Below, piece by piece: positions 5,364 through 12,412 of a stretch of 19,051 nt of DNA (position 1 is the first letter of the stretch; each line of letters begins with the position of its first letter). The position numbers and the translations under genes are program-made. The notes below the pieces were generated by a model. That model was not told the origin of the DNA. It ran no database searches and saw nothing but the letters and a program-made list of their open reading frames with translations. The DNA is from DATMNI01 sp035570275 (GTDB taxonomy: Bacteria; Acidobacteriota; Terriglobia; Bryobacterales; Bryobacteraceae): NCBI GenBank assembly GCA_035570275.1, contig DATMNI010000080.1, positions 1-19,051 on the forward strand. Direction: 5' to 3'.

Positions 5364-6647
5364 TTGTCTACGATCACGAAAGTAACCGGACGAGAGATTC
5401 TCGATTCCCGCGGGAATCCAACTGTCGAAGCGGATGTCTATCTCGCCGATGGCAGCATGGGACGGGCCGCCGTGCCCTCGGGCGCCTCGACGGGAGAACA
5501 CGAAGCCGTGGAGTTGAGGGACGGCGATAAGGCGCGTTACCTCGGCAAGGGCACGCTGAAAGCTGTCGGCCACGTCAATGGCGAGATCGCCGCGGCCCTC
5601 CATGGCAAGGATGCGACGCAACAGTCCGAAATCGACGGCATCATGATCGATCTGGACGGCACCGCTAATAAAGGACGCCTGGGCGCCAACGCCATGCTGG
5701 CGGTTTCCATGGCGGCTGCCCGGGCGGCGGCGGCGGCGCAACGCACTCCGCTCTACCGCTACCTGGGCGGCGTCGGCGCCAACACCCTGCCCGTGCCTAT
5801 GATGAACATCATCAATGGCGGTGCGCACGCCGACAACTCGGTGGATGTGCAGGAGTTCATGATCGCCCCCTTTGGCGCCACGAAATTCTCCGAAGCGTTG
5901 CGCATGGGCGTGGAGGTGTTTCACACGCTCAAGAAGGTTCTCAGCAAGAAGGGCTACTCCACGGCGGTGGGCGACGAAGGTGGTTTCGCACCCATGCTGA
6001 AATCCAACGAGGAGGCCATCGAATCGGTGCTGGAAGCCATCGCGCAGGCAGGCTACAAGCCGGGTGAGGAAATCGGCATCTGTCTGGACCCGGCTTCCAG
6101 CGAGTTCTATCAGGACGGCAAGTACGTGTTCAAAAAGTCCGACAAGAGCCAGCGCTCGTCCGAACAAATGGTGGAATTCTGGGCGAACTGGGTGCGGCAG
6201 TATCCGGCGATTCTGTCGATTGAGGACGGCATGTCCGAAGAAGATTGGGCTGGCTGGAAACTGCTGACGGACACATTGGGGAGAAGGATTCAGCTGGTGG
6301 GCGATGACATCTTCGTGACGAACCCGGCGATTTTCCAGCGCGGGATCGACCAGGGCATCGCCAATTCGATTCTGGTGAAGGTCAACCAGATCGGCACGCT
6401 GACCGAGACTCTGGAGGCCATGCAGATGGCGTCGGTGGCCGGCTATACGGCTGTGGTTTCGCACCGCTCAGGGGAAACCGAAGATCCGTTTATCGCCGAC
6501 CTGGTGGTGGCCACGAGTGCGGGCCAGATCAAGACCGGCTCCGCCAGCCGCACCGACCGAATCGCCAAGTACAACCAGTTGCTGCGCATCGAAGAACGTC
6601 TGGGCGCCGCGGCGCAATTCCCCGGCCGAAAGGCGTTCCGGCAGTGA
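5364..6647 (+). CDS. eno: Enolase (phosphopyruvate hydratase)
   Basis: The enzyme interconverts 2-phosphoglycerate and phosphoenolpyruvate in the cytoplasm. The 427-residue product is full length. It starts at a TTG (5364-5366) with AGGAG 7 nt upstream, and the conserved ITKVTGREILDSRGNPTVE begins within a few residues. Active-site parts are visible: H155 in NGGAHADN, E164 in VQEFM, E205 in GDEGGFAP, the magnesium ligands D242, E287 (SIEDGM) and D314 (VGDD), K339 in LVKVNQ, the SHRSGETED loop (366-374) and K390. The start codon of gpmA overlaps the stop by 4 bp (GTGA), so the two neighbouring glycolytic steps are co-translated. The ribosome site abuts the upstream repeat array, which may carry or interrupt its promoter. 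Confidence 0.97.
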   Translation: MSTITKVTGREILDSRGNPTVEADVYLADGSMGRAAVPSGASTGEHEAVELRDGDKARYLGKGTLKAVGHVNGEIAAALHGKDATQQSEIDGIMIDLDGTANKGRLGANAMLAVSMAAARAAAAAQRTPLYRYLGGVGANTLPVPMMNIINGGAHADNSVDVQEFMIAPFGATKFSEALRMGVEVFHTLKKVLSKKGYSTAVGDEGGFAPMLKSNEEAIESVLEAIAQAGYKPGEEIGICLDPASSEFYQDGKYVFKKSDKSQRSSEQMVEFWANWVRQYPAILSIEDGMSEEDWAGWKLLTDTLGRRIQLVGDDIFVTNPAIFQRGIDQGIANSILVKVNQIGTLTETLEAMQMASVAGYTAVVSHRSGETEDPFIADLVVATSAGQIKTGSASRTDRIAKYNQLLRIEERLGAAAQFPGRKAFRQ

Positions 6648-7390
6648 ACAAGCTAGTGATTGTGCGCCACGGTGAAAGCACTTGGAACAAGGAAAACCGG
6701 TTCACGGGCTGGACGGACGTTGACCTTTCCGAAAAGGGCCGGCAGGAGGCCAAAGAAGGCGGCCAGGTTTTGAAGAAGGAAGGCTACACGTTCGATGTGG
6801 CTTTCACTTCCGTGCTGAAACGCGCCATCCGCACGCTGTGGAGCATCCAGGACGAGATGGACCTGATGTGGATTCCGGTTCACCGCTCCTGGCGTTTGAA
6901 CGAGCGCCATTACGGCGCATTACAGGGGCTCAACAAGGCCGAAACGGCGGCCAGGTTTGGCGAGGATCAGGTGAAAATCTGGCGGCGGAGCTACGATATT
7001 CCGCCGCCCGAGCTAACGGCGGACGACGAACGCTATCCCGGCCATGACCCGCGATACCAGGGTCTCGGCAAGGCCGACCTGCCGCTCACGGAGTGCCTGA
7101 AGGACACCGTGGCGAGGGTTCTGCCGTTATGGAACGATACCATCGCCCCGGCCGTCCGGTCGGGACGGAAGGTGCTGATCGCCGCCCACGGCAACAGCCT
7201 GCGCGCGCTGGTGAAATACCTGGACCACGTGTCCGAGGCCGATATCGTCGAGCTGAACATTCCCACCGGGATGCCGCTGGTCTACGAACTGGATGACCAC
7301 CTGAAGCCACTCAACCGTTACTACCTTGGCGACCCCGAGAAGGTGAAAGCCGCGATGGAGGCCGTGGCCGCGCAGGGGAAGAAGAAGTGA
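6644..7390 (+). CDS. gpmA: 2,3-bisphosphoglycerate-dependent phosphoglycerate mutase
   Basis: The enzyme interconverts 3- and 2-phosphoglycerate, the step before enolase. The product is 248 residues, typical of the cofactor-dependent type. The phospho-acceptor motif is VRHGES, with H9 as the modified histidine. The second histidine is H182 in AAHGNSLRAL. RLNERHYGALQGLNK (84-98) supplies E87, and TGWTDVDLSEKG (21-32) is a family hallmark. The GTG start overlaps the eno stop by 4 bp, which points to translational coupling. The tail (about 230-248) is Lys/Ala-rich and variable. Being coupled to eno makes a dedicated lower-glycolysis operon very likely. Confidence 0.96.
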   Translation: MNKLVIVRHGESTWNKENRFTGWTDVDLSEKGRQEAKEGGQVLKKEGYTFDVAFTSVLKRAIRTLWSIQDEMDLMWIPVHRSWRLNERHYGALQGLNKAETAARFGEDQVKIWRRSYDIPPPELTADDERYPGHDPRYQGLGKADLPLTECLKDTVARVLPLWNDTIAPAVRSGRKVLIAAHGNSLRALVKYLDHVSEADIVELNIPTGMPLVYELDDHLKPLNRYYLGDPEKVKAAMEAVAAQGKKK

Positions 7391-7391
7391 T

Positions 7392-7522
7392 GTAGGACAG
7401 ACGATCGGTTTTCGTCGTCTGTCGAACCGGCGGTTTTCGTCGTCTGTCGACTAGCGGTTTTAGTTCGTCTGTCGAACCGGCGCGGAAACGACAGACCACT
7501 GGAAAACGATGGTCTGTCCTAC
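7392..7522. repeat. Inverted-repeat-bounded element with three internal tandem units
   Basis: GTAGGACAGAC (7392-7402) and its exact complement GTCTGTCCTAC (7512-7522) bound a 131-bp element. Pairing continues inward imperfectly (GATCGGTTTTC against GGAAAACGATG). Inside are three tandem units of about 22-25 bp, starting at 7406, 7431 and 7455, each with CGGTTTT followed by CGTCTGTCGA. The core ACGATGGTCTGT is shared with the hairpin near 350-367. The element sits 1 bp after the gpmA stop. It resembles a MITE/REP-like dispersed repeat, and its stem could also end the eno-gpmA transcript. Confidence 0.75.
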
Positions 7523-7530
7523 CGCGGGAG

Positions 7531-7536
7531 TAGAAT
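7531..7536 (+). promoter_or_regulatory. -10-like TAGAAT just before the DUF1080 start
   Basis: TAGAAT lies 8 nt before the ATG at 7545, and no Shine-Dalgarno sits at normal spacing (GGGAG is about 15 nt away). This would fit transcription starting at or close to the A of ATG. No good -35 is visible, so the call is tentative. Confidence 0.4.
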
Positions 7537-7544
7537 CACTCTGT

Positions 7545-8711
7545 ATGAATCGACGCGCTTTCCTCACTGCCGCATCCGCGGTCCCGGCAGCCTTGGCCGC
7601 GCCACAGGCGATCTTGGCCGCGCCACAAAGTCCGGGCGAATCCGGATTTGCCGATCTCTTCGACGGCCAATCACTCGCAGGCTGGTCCGTGCGCGACGGA
7701 CCCGAGTCGGCTTTCTACGTCAACGGCGGCGCCATCGTGGTTCACGAGAGCGCCGGATATCCCACGTGGCTGCGCTCTGCGCGGCAGTACGAGAACTTCG
7801 ACTTGCGCGGCGAATTCTTCGTCAAGGGTTGGACCAACTCCGGCATCTATCTGCACGCGCCCGAGCATGGACGAAACATGTGGTGTGGGATGAAGATCAA
7901 CATCTTTCACCAGGTGGACGAGCACCCTGCGGCGGAATCCATGGGCTCCGTCTTCCCCATCGTGCCGCCGCTCAAGGTCAACGTCAAGAACAAGGGGGAG
8001 TGGAATACGTTCCGCATCCTTATGGACTGGCCGAAGCTGCAGGTGTGGACGAACGGCGAACCGATTCAGGATCTGGACGTGGAGACCGTGCCGGAGTTGC
8101 GTCACCGGCTGCGCAGCGGGTATCTGGGCCTGGAGTCGCTTTCTTATCCCATCCGCTTCCGCAATCTTCGTGTCCGCGAACTGCCGTCGAAAGTGACCTC
8201 TACCTCGGGATGGACCCCGCTTTATCAGAGCTCGCCGGATCTCGCCAAATGGCACATCTCGGACGGCAAGCCGGTTTTCGAAGGGCTTGGCGGCGTGCTC
8301 CACAGCGACGGCCTCGGTCACTTCGCCACTAACGAGAAGTTCCGGGATTTCGAACTGCAGATGTACGTCCGCCACGCCTGGCATCACAACGGCGGCGTCC
8401 TGTTCCGCACCGCCGGCCAGGGGTCGCGGGCCCGCCATTACGAGATTCAACTCCACGACGTGGAAGGCGCGCACTACCCCACGGGGTCGTTGTATTCCAT
8501 CCAGCGCGGCCTGTATCCGCGGATCGAAGCCGGCCCGTGGTGGCTTCTGCAACTGCGCGTGAAGGATACGGAGTGCCTGGTTCGGATCAATGGCGAAACC
8601 GTGCTGCAGTACGACCGCCTGGATAACCTCGAAGAAGGGCCGATCGAACTGCAGGCGCACGACGCCGGCCGCTGGACCGAATACAAGCAGATCCTGATCC
8701 GCCGGATCTGA
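7545..8711 (+). CDS. Exported protein with two DUF1080 (3-keto-disaccharide hydrolase-type) domains
   Basis: I place the start at the ATG at 7545 (388 residues), because MNRRAFLTAASAVPAALAAP is a Tat-like signal (twin Arg followed by a hydrophobic stretch). The in-frame ATG at 7509 lies inside the repeat element. Two concanavalin-like DUF1080 modules follow. The first (about 34-210) has DLFDGQSLAGWSV, NFDLRGEFFVKGWTNSGIYLHAP and a C-terminal RFRNLRVREL. The second (about 218-388) has GWTPLYQ, FRDFELQMYVRHAWHHNGGVLFR and YKQILIRRI. The family is linked to hydrolysis of 3-keto sugars and to surface glycan use, and is expanded in Acidobacteriota and Planctomycetes. The substrate cannot be told here. 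The leader contains an in-frame 7-residue duplication (LAAPQAI/LAAPQSP). Confidence 0.85.
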   Translation: MNRRAFLTAASAVPAALAAPQAILAAPQSPGESGFADLFDGQSLAGWSVRDGPESAFYVNGGAIVVHESAGYPTWLRSARQYENFDLRGEFFVKGWTNSGIYLHAPEHGRNMWCGMKINIFHQVDEHPAAESMGSVFPIVPPLKVNVKNKGEWNTFRILMDWPKLQVWTNGEPIQDLDVETVPELRHRLRSGYLGLESLSYPIRFRNLRVRELPSKVTSTSGWTPLYQSSPDLAKWHISDGKPVFEGLGGVLHSDGLGHFATNEKFRDFELQMYVRHAWHHNGGVLFRTAGQGSRARHYEIQLHDVEGAHYPTGSLYSIQRGLYPRIEAGPWWLLQLRVKDTECLVRINGETVLQYDRLDNLEEGPIELQAHDAGRWTEYKQILIRRI

Positions 8712-8758
8712 GCCGGCTTGAAGGAGGCGAGTTTAAGTTGCGCCTGATCTCGCCGGCT
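8711..8758. terminator. Nested hairpin between convergent genes
   Basis: AGCCGGC (8711-8717) pairs with GCCGGCT (8752-8758). Inside this, AGGCG (8725-8729) pairs with CGCCT (8741-8745). It lies in the 95-bp gap between the rightward DUF1080 gene and the end of the leftward aminotransferase gene. It could end transcription from either side, but no T-run follows, so confidence is low. Confidence 0.35.
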
Positions 8759-8806
8759 TCTCCGACGCCGCGGCTGCGCTTCGTTAAGAGTCCCGCGTCA
8801 TTGCCG

Positions 8807-9688
8807 CTAGCGCGTTGCCGGCGCGGTCTTGTGGTTAGCCACATACTTCTCTACAAAGCCGGAAAAGGCCGCGGTCAGCGCCTGGCGGGCGCGCTCGGAG
8901 CGGCCAACCTTCTTGTCCTCAATCTGCATGGCTGGCAGCAGATCGCGCGTGGTGGAGGTGATGAAGACCTCATCGGCCAGTTCCAGGTCGGTGGGCATGA
9001 GCGCCCTTTCGCCGATGCGGATACCGGGCACGCGGACCTCGCCCAGCAGCACCTCGCGCGTGATTCCGGGAAGACAGCCGGAACTGAGCGGCGGCGTCCA
9101 AACCTGATTGCCATCGGCGATGAAGATGTTGGCGGAAGTGCACTCGGCCACTTCGCCGCGCTCGTTCAGCAGGATGACCTCATCGAAGCCACGGGCCTGC
9201 GCGGATTCCAGCCAGGTGAGATTCATGGCCCAGGAGAGGATCTTGGCGCCGGCGAACTGGCTGGCGGCGTGGCGGGCGTCGCGCTGATAGGCGAGTCTGA
9301 CGCTGTCGCCCCATTCCTTGGAGTCCGCGGTGAGAGCAATCACGTCGCAGGCGCGCCCGTTGGAAGGTCCGGCCCACATGCCGCCGCCGTTGCGCACAAT
9401 CACCAGGCGCAGGGTACAATGGTGCGCGCCGTTGGCCTCCACCAGTTCCAGCAGGTTGTGGCGCACACGCTCCGGGTCTTCGGGAAGCGGCACGTGGAGC
9501 GCCTTGGCGTCGCGCGTGATTCGCGCCCAGTGGCGTTCCCACGCGAAAAGCACGCCATCGGCGACCCGTAGGGTACTGAAGACACCCCATCCGGAAAGGA
9601 GGCCGACCTGGCCCGGAGAAAGCGCGAGGTCGGTGGCTTCCTGGACGCGGTCATTGTGAAGAACAAAACGATGCAGCACGAAGACCAT
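8807..9688 (-). CDS. Class IV PLP-dependent aminotransferase (branched-chain / D-amino acid / aminodeoxychorismate lyase fold)
   Basis: I choose the ATG at 9688 (293 residues), since MVFVLHRFVLHNDRV begins the fold as usual; the frame stays open 26 codons further upstream. Fold type IV features are the GLLSGWGVFSTLRVADGVLF block (29-48), the probable Schiff-base lysine K149 in AGAKILSWAMN, E182 in GEVAECTSANIFI and SSGCLPGITR (202-211). Members include branched-chain aminotransferase, D-amino acid aminotransferase and 4-amino-4-deoxychorismate lyase. The local motifs do not separate these safely, so I give no gene name. It is divergent from a serine/threonine dehydratase gene 62 bp away, which fits amino acid turnover. 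The start has no clear ribosome site, so it is less sure than the fold. Confidence 0.85.
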   Translation of the reverse strand: MVFVLHRFVLHNDRVQEATDLALSPGQVGLLSGWGVFSTLRVADGVLFAWERHWARITRDAKALHVPLPEDPERVRHNLLELVEANGAHHCTLRLVIVRNGGGMWAGPSNGRACDVIALTADSKEWGDSVRLAYQRDARHAASQFAGAKILSWAMNLTWLESAQARGFDEVILLNERGEVAECTSANIFIADGNQVWTPPLSSGCLPGITREVLLGEVRVPGIRIGERALMPTDLELADEVFITSTTRDLLPAMQIEDKKVGRSERARQALTAAFSGFVEKYVANHKTAPATR

Positions 9689-9750
9689 CTTAACAAGGGC
9701 CGCCACGGGCAGGGGTTTCCATAAAGGTGCTTCAATAGTTGCTTGGCCCA

Positions 9751-10752
9751 ATGAATCCACCCACACTACCTACGAACGAACAGATCCAACAGGCGTGCCG
9801 GATTGTCTATGAGGCAATGCAGCCCACCGCGCAATATTCCTGGCCGTTGCTGAATGAGCGCGTGGGAACGGAGGTCTGGATCAAGCACGAGAATCACGGT
9901 CCGGTGGGCGCCTTCAAGATCCGGGGCGGGCTGGTGTACTTTCGCCACCTGCGTGAACAGGGCCGGCTTGAACAGAACCAGCCGGCGGGCGTGATCGCGG
10001 CGACCCGCGGCAACCATGGGCAGGCGGTCGGGTTCGCGGCGCGGCGCGAAGGAATCCCGGCAACGGTCTGCGTACCGTTCGGCAACAGCGCCTCCAAGAA
10101 CCGGGCCATGCGGAGCCTGGGCGTGACCCTGGTGGAGCACGGTCAGGATTTCGAAGAAGCCCGGCAGGAAGCTCGCCGCCGTGCGGCAGTGGAAGGACTG
10201 CACTACGTTCCGTCTTTCCACCAGTGGCTGGTAGCCGGCAATTCGACCTACTCGTACGAATTGTTCCAGGCGGTGGACGGGATCGACGTCGCTTACGTGC
10301 CGATTGGGCTGGGTTCGGGAATCTGCGGCATGTGCGCGGCGCGGCAGGCGTTGGGGCGGAACACGGAGATCGTCGGTGTGGTGTCGGCGCATGCCGCGGC
10401 GTACTACGAATCGTTCGCGCAGCGGCGGCCAGTTTCGCGGCCGGCGGACACTAAGATCGCCGATGGCATGGCGGTGCCGGTGCCCGACCCGGATGCGCTG
10501 GAACTGATCTGGCGGCACGTGGCACGGGTGGTGATGGTGACCGATAGCGAAGTGGAGGCGGCGATGCGGGCGATTTTCGACGACACCAGCAACGTGGCCG
10601 AAGGCGCGGGCGCGGCCGGTGTGGCGGCCATCCTGAAGGAGAAGGATCGACTGCGCGGCAAGCGCGTGGCCACCGTAATATCCGGCGGCAACGTGGACCG
10701 CCAGGTTGTAGCCCGCGTGCTGGGACAGTCGCTGGCAGGAGGGCTGTCTTGA
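9751..10752 (+). CDS. Serine/threonine dehydratase-like PLP enzyme (fold type II)
   Basis: I take the ATG at 9751 (333 residues); a TTG 12 bp upstream is in frame. The PLP lysine is K56 in HENHGPVGAFKIRGG. RGNHGQ (86-91) is the substrate-side loop, GLGSGICG (186-193) the phosphate-binding loop and SGGN (311-314) the C-terminal marker. The family removes ammonia from hydroxy amino acids such as Thr or Ser to give 2-keto acids. There is no C-terminal ACT domain, so it is not the isoleucine-inhibited biosynthetic form. The HENH motif and the variant glycine loop (not GGGGL) fit a subgroup that includes phenylserine dehydratase-like enzymes, so the true substrate is open. The following gene overlaps its stop by one base. 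Confidence 0.82.
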   Translation: MNPPTLPTNEQIQQACRIVYEAMQPTAQYSWPLLNERVGTEVWIKHENHGPVGAFKIRGGLVYFRHLREQGRLEQNQPAGVIAATRGNHGQAVGFAARREGIPATVCVPFGNSASKNRAMRSLGVTLVEHGQDFEEARQEARRRAAVEGLHYVPSFHQWLVAGNSTYSYELFQAVDGIDVAYVPIGLGSGICGMCAARQALGRNTEIVGVVSAHAAAYYESFAQRRPVSRPADTKIADGMAVPVPDPDALELIWRHVARVVMVTDSEVEAAMRAIFDDTSNVAEGAGAAGVAAILKEKDRLRGKRVATVISGGNVDRQVVARVLGQSLAGGLS

Positions 10753-11582
10753 TGCGAGTGACCCGGTTGGCGTGGTTGGCGGTGATCGCAGGCGCGCTGA
10801 TGGCCCAGCCGAAACCGCAGTACGAGGTGTATGCGATTCGCTACGCCACCATACCGGACTTCGCCGTGTCCGGCCTGGTGGCGGGCGCTGACCCAGCCCG
10901 GAAGATGGACATTGCGATGATGGTCTGGCTGCTGCGGGCAAACGGAAAGAACATCCTGGTGGACTCCGGATTCTACCGCGAGCAATTCTTCAAACAGTGG
11001 CACGTGACGGGGTTCGTCAAGCCATCGGACGCGGTGAAGCGGGTGGGGTTGCAGCCGGAGGACATCACGGACGTGGTGATCACGCACATGCACTGGGACC
11101 ACGCCGACGGCATGGACCTGTTTCCGAATGCGCGCGTGTGGCTACAGAACGCGGAGTTGGAATACTACGCCGGCACCGCCTGGCAATCGCGCCGGACGCA
11201 CGGCGGAATCGATCCGGACGACGTGATGGCGGCGGTGAAACTGAACCTGCAGGGCAAGATGGGGCTGGTGAACGGCGATGCGCAGGAGATTCTGCCCGGC
11301 GTGACGTGCTACACCGGCGGCAAGCACACCTATGCGTCGCAATACGTGGGGGTGAATACGGCGGCGGGGACGGTGGTGCTGGCTAGCGACAATATGTACC
11401 TGTACGAGAATCTGGAGAAGCACGTGCCCATCGCCGCCACGCTCGATGCCGTGTCGAACCTGCGGGCGCAGGACCGGATGAAGCAATTGGCGGCAGACGT
11501 GAAGCTGATCGTTCCGGGGCACGATCCGGCGGTGATGACGCGTTTCCGGGAAGTGCAGGCGGGGGTGGTGAAGATTCAGTAG
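10752..11582 (+). CDS. Secreted metallo-beta-lactamase-fold hydrolase (N-acyl homoserine lactonase-like)
   Basis: The product is 276 residues from the ATG at 10752, which overlaps the previous stop as TGATG. AGGAGG lies about 10 nt upstream. A signal peptide is visible (MRVTRLAWLAVIAGALMAQ, 1-19). The dinuclear metal site is HMHWDH (112-117: H112, H114, D116, H117), with H192 in GGKHT, D213 in ASDN and H257 in PGHD. The spacing and the VDSGF and VGLQPEDITDVVITH segments resemble the lactonase (AiiA-like) branch. That branch opens homoserine lactones or related lactones, but many relatives act on other esters. Export and co-translation with an amino acid dehydratase are unusual for a quorum-quenching enzyme, so the substrate is unknown. 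The fold is very secure. Confidence 0.86.
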   Translation: MRVTRLAWLAVIAGALMAQPKPQYEVYAIRYATIPDFAVSGLVAGADPARKMDIAMMVWLLRANGKNILVDSGFYREQFFKQWHVTGFVKPSDAVKRVGLQPEDITDVVITHMHWDHADGMDLFPNARVWLQNAELEYYAGTAWQSRRTHGGIDPDDVMAAVKLNLQGKMGLVNGDAQEILPGVTCYTGGKHTYASQYVGVNTAAGTVVLASDNMYLYENLEKHVPIAATLDAVSNLRAQDRMKQLAADVKLIVPGHDPAVMTRFREVQAGVVKIQ

Positions 11583-11661
11583 AGTGAGGCGCCAGCCATT
11601 TCGGGTGCTCCTCGGGGTTGGCGGGGGTTCGCGGCCGCTTCCAATCCCGGCTTCCCAATGG

Positions 11662-11667
11662 TATCCT
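11662..11667 (+). promoter_or_regulatory. -10-like TATCCT before the TonB_C gene
   Basis: TATCCT ends 7 nt before the ATG at 11675. No ribosome site is present, and a poor -35-like TTCCAA lies 17 nt upstream. It fits the possible leaderless pattern seen at other starts in the window. Confidence 0.33.
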
Positions 11668-11674
11668 CACGTCC

Positions 11675-12373
11675 ATGCGATTCTGGCCCATCCTGCTGCT
11701 GGCGGCCGCGGCGGCTGCTCAGACTCCCGATCACGCCGCCATCTATCGCGTGGGCAACGGCGTCAGCGCTCCGGTGCTGATCCACCAGAGCCAGCCCGAG
11801 TACTCCGCGGAGGCGCGCAACGCCCAGTTGGAGGGATCCGTGGCGCTGTCCCTGGTAGTGGGCGCCAACGGTCATCCGTCAGACATACGCGTCCGCAAAT
11901 CCGTGGGCATGGGCCTAGACGAAAACGCGGTGGCGGCCGTCAGCGCCTGGCGGTTCAAACCCGCCATGAAGGGTTCGCAAGCGGTTGCCGTGGAGTCCAC
12001 CATCGAAGTCTCGTTCCATCTGTATGCCAACTCCGACTGGCACCTTAACCGGGCCGCCTTCCGGACCGAGCCCGGTGTTTCCATGCCCACCGTCATCCGG
12101 GCCCCGTATCCGGCGATGACGGAGGGTCCACGCTACGCCACCTTCCGAATTGCAGTGCAAATCGACGAACGCGGTGTTCCCGGAGAGGTGAAGATCCTCT
12201 CTTCATCCGACCCTGCCCTGGACGATGAAGTCATCAGCCTCATCCGGGAGTGGCGTTTTCATGCCGCCGAGAAGGCCGGTCTGCCGGTTGCCGTCACCGC
12301 CGAATTCGATTTCAGCCACGGCGAGGCTCCCGCCCCCGCTGCTTCAGATCCGGGTCTTCGCAAGAAGCTCTGA
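11675..12373 (+). CDS. Exported protein with two TonB C-terminal-type domains
   Basis: The ATG at 11675 gives 232 residues beginning with a signal peptide (MRFWPILLLAAAAAAQ). The frame is open further upstream, but those residues do not look like a leader. Two TonB_C-like modules follow. The first (about 31-116) has PEYSAEARNAQLEGSVALSLVV and ends with AWRFKPA (91-97). The second (about 138-215) has APYPAMTEGPRYATFRIAVQIDERG and EWRFHAA (192-198). In classical TonB one such domain contacts outer-membrane receptors while an N-terminal helix is held by ExbB/ExbD. Here there is no obvious N-terminal anchor or proline-rich spacer and the domain is doubled, so it is probably a secreted periplasmic relative, common in Acidobacteriota. 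No exbB, exbD or TonB-dependent receptor is nearby. Confidence 0.85.
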   Translation: MRFWPILLLAAAAAAQTPDHAAIYRVGNGVSAPVLIHQSQPEYSAEARNAQLEGSVALSLVVGANGHPSDIRVRKSVGMGLDENAVAAVSAWRFKPAMKGSQAVAVESTIEVSFHLYANSDWHLNRAAFRTEPGVSMPTVIRAPYPAMTEGPRYATFRIAVQIDERGVPGEVKILSSSDPALDDEVISLIREWRFHAAEKAGLPVAVTAEFDFSHGEAPAPAASDPGLRKKL

Positions 12374-12382
12374 GCCCATCCG

Positions 12383-12409
12383 CCGGGGAACCAGCGCACG
12401 CCGCCCCGG
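12383..12409. terminator. GC-rich hairpin between convergent genes
   Basis: CCGGGG (12383-12388) pairs with CCCCGG (12404-12409) around a 15-nt loop. It lies in the 39-bp gap between the TonB_C gene and the end of the leftward methyltransferase gene. A T-rich stretch (TACTCTTTTCT) follows on the plus strand, inside the methyltransferase 3' end. It could serve as the terminator of the TonB_C gene. Confidence 0.4.
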
Positions 12410-12412
12410 AGC

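Noticed and set aside
5171..5530. Repetitive 119-residue protein with GHRP/WPVAG repeats in the glgC-eno spacer
   Set aside because: The periodic peptide comes from the heptamer DNA repeats, and the frame then runs out of phase into eno.
5259..6464. 401-codon minus-strand frame opposite eno
   Set aside because: It is antisense to eno, and its C-terminus is simply translated heptamer repeat.
7509..7544. Upstream ATG of the DUF1080 gene (12 extra residues)
   Set aside because: That ATG lies inside the inverted-repeat element and would put a non-signal extension before a good Tat-like leader.
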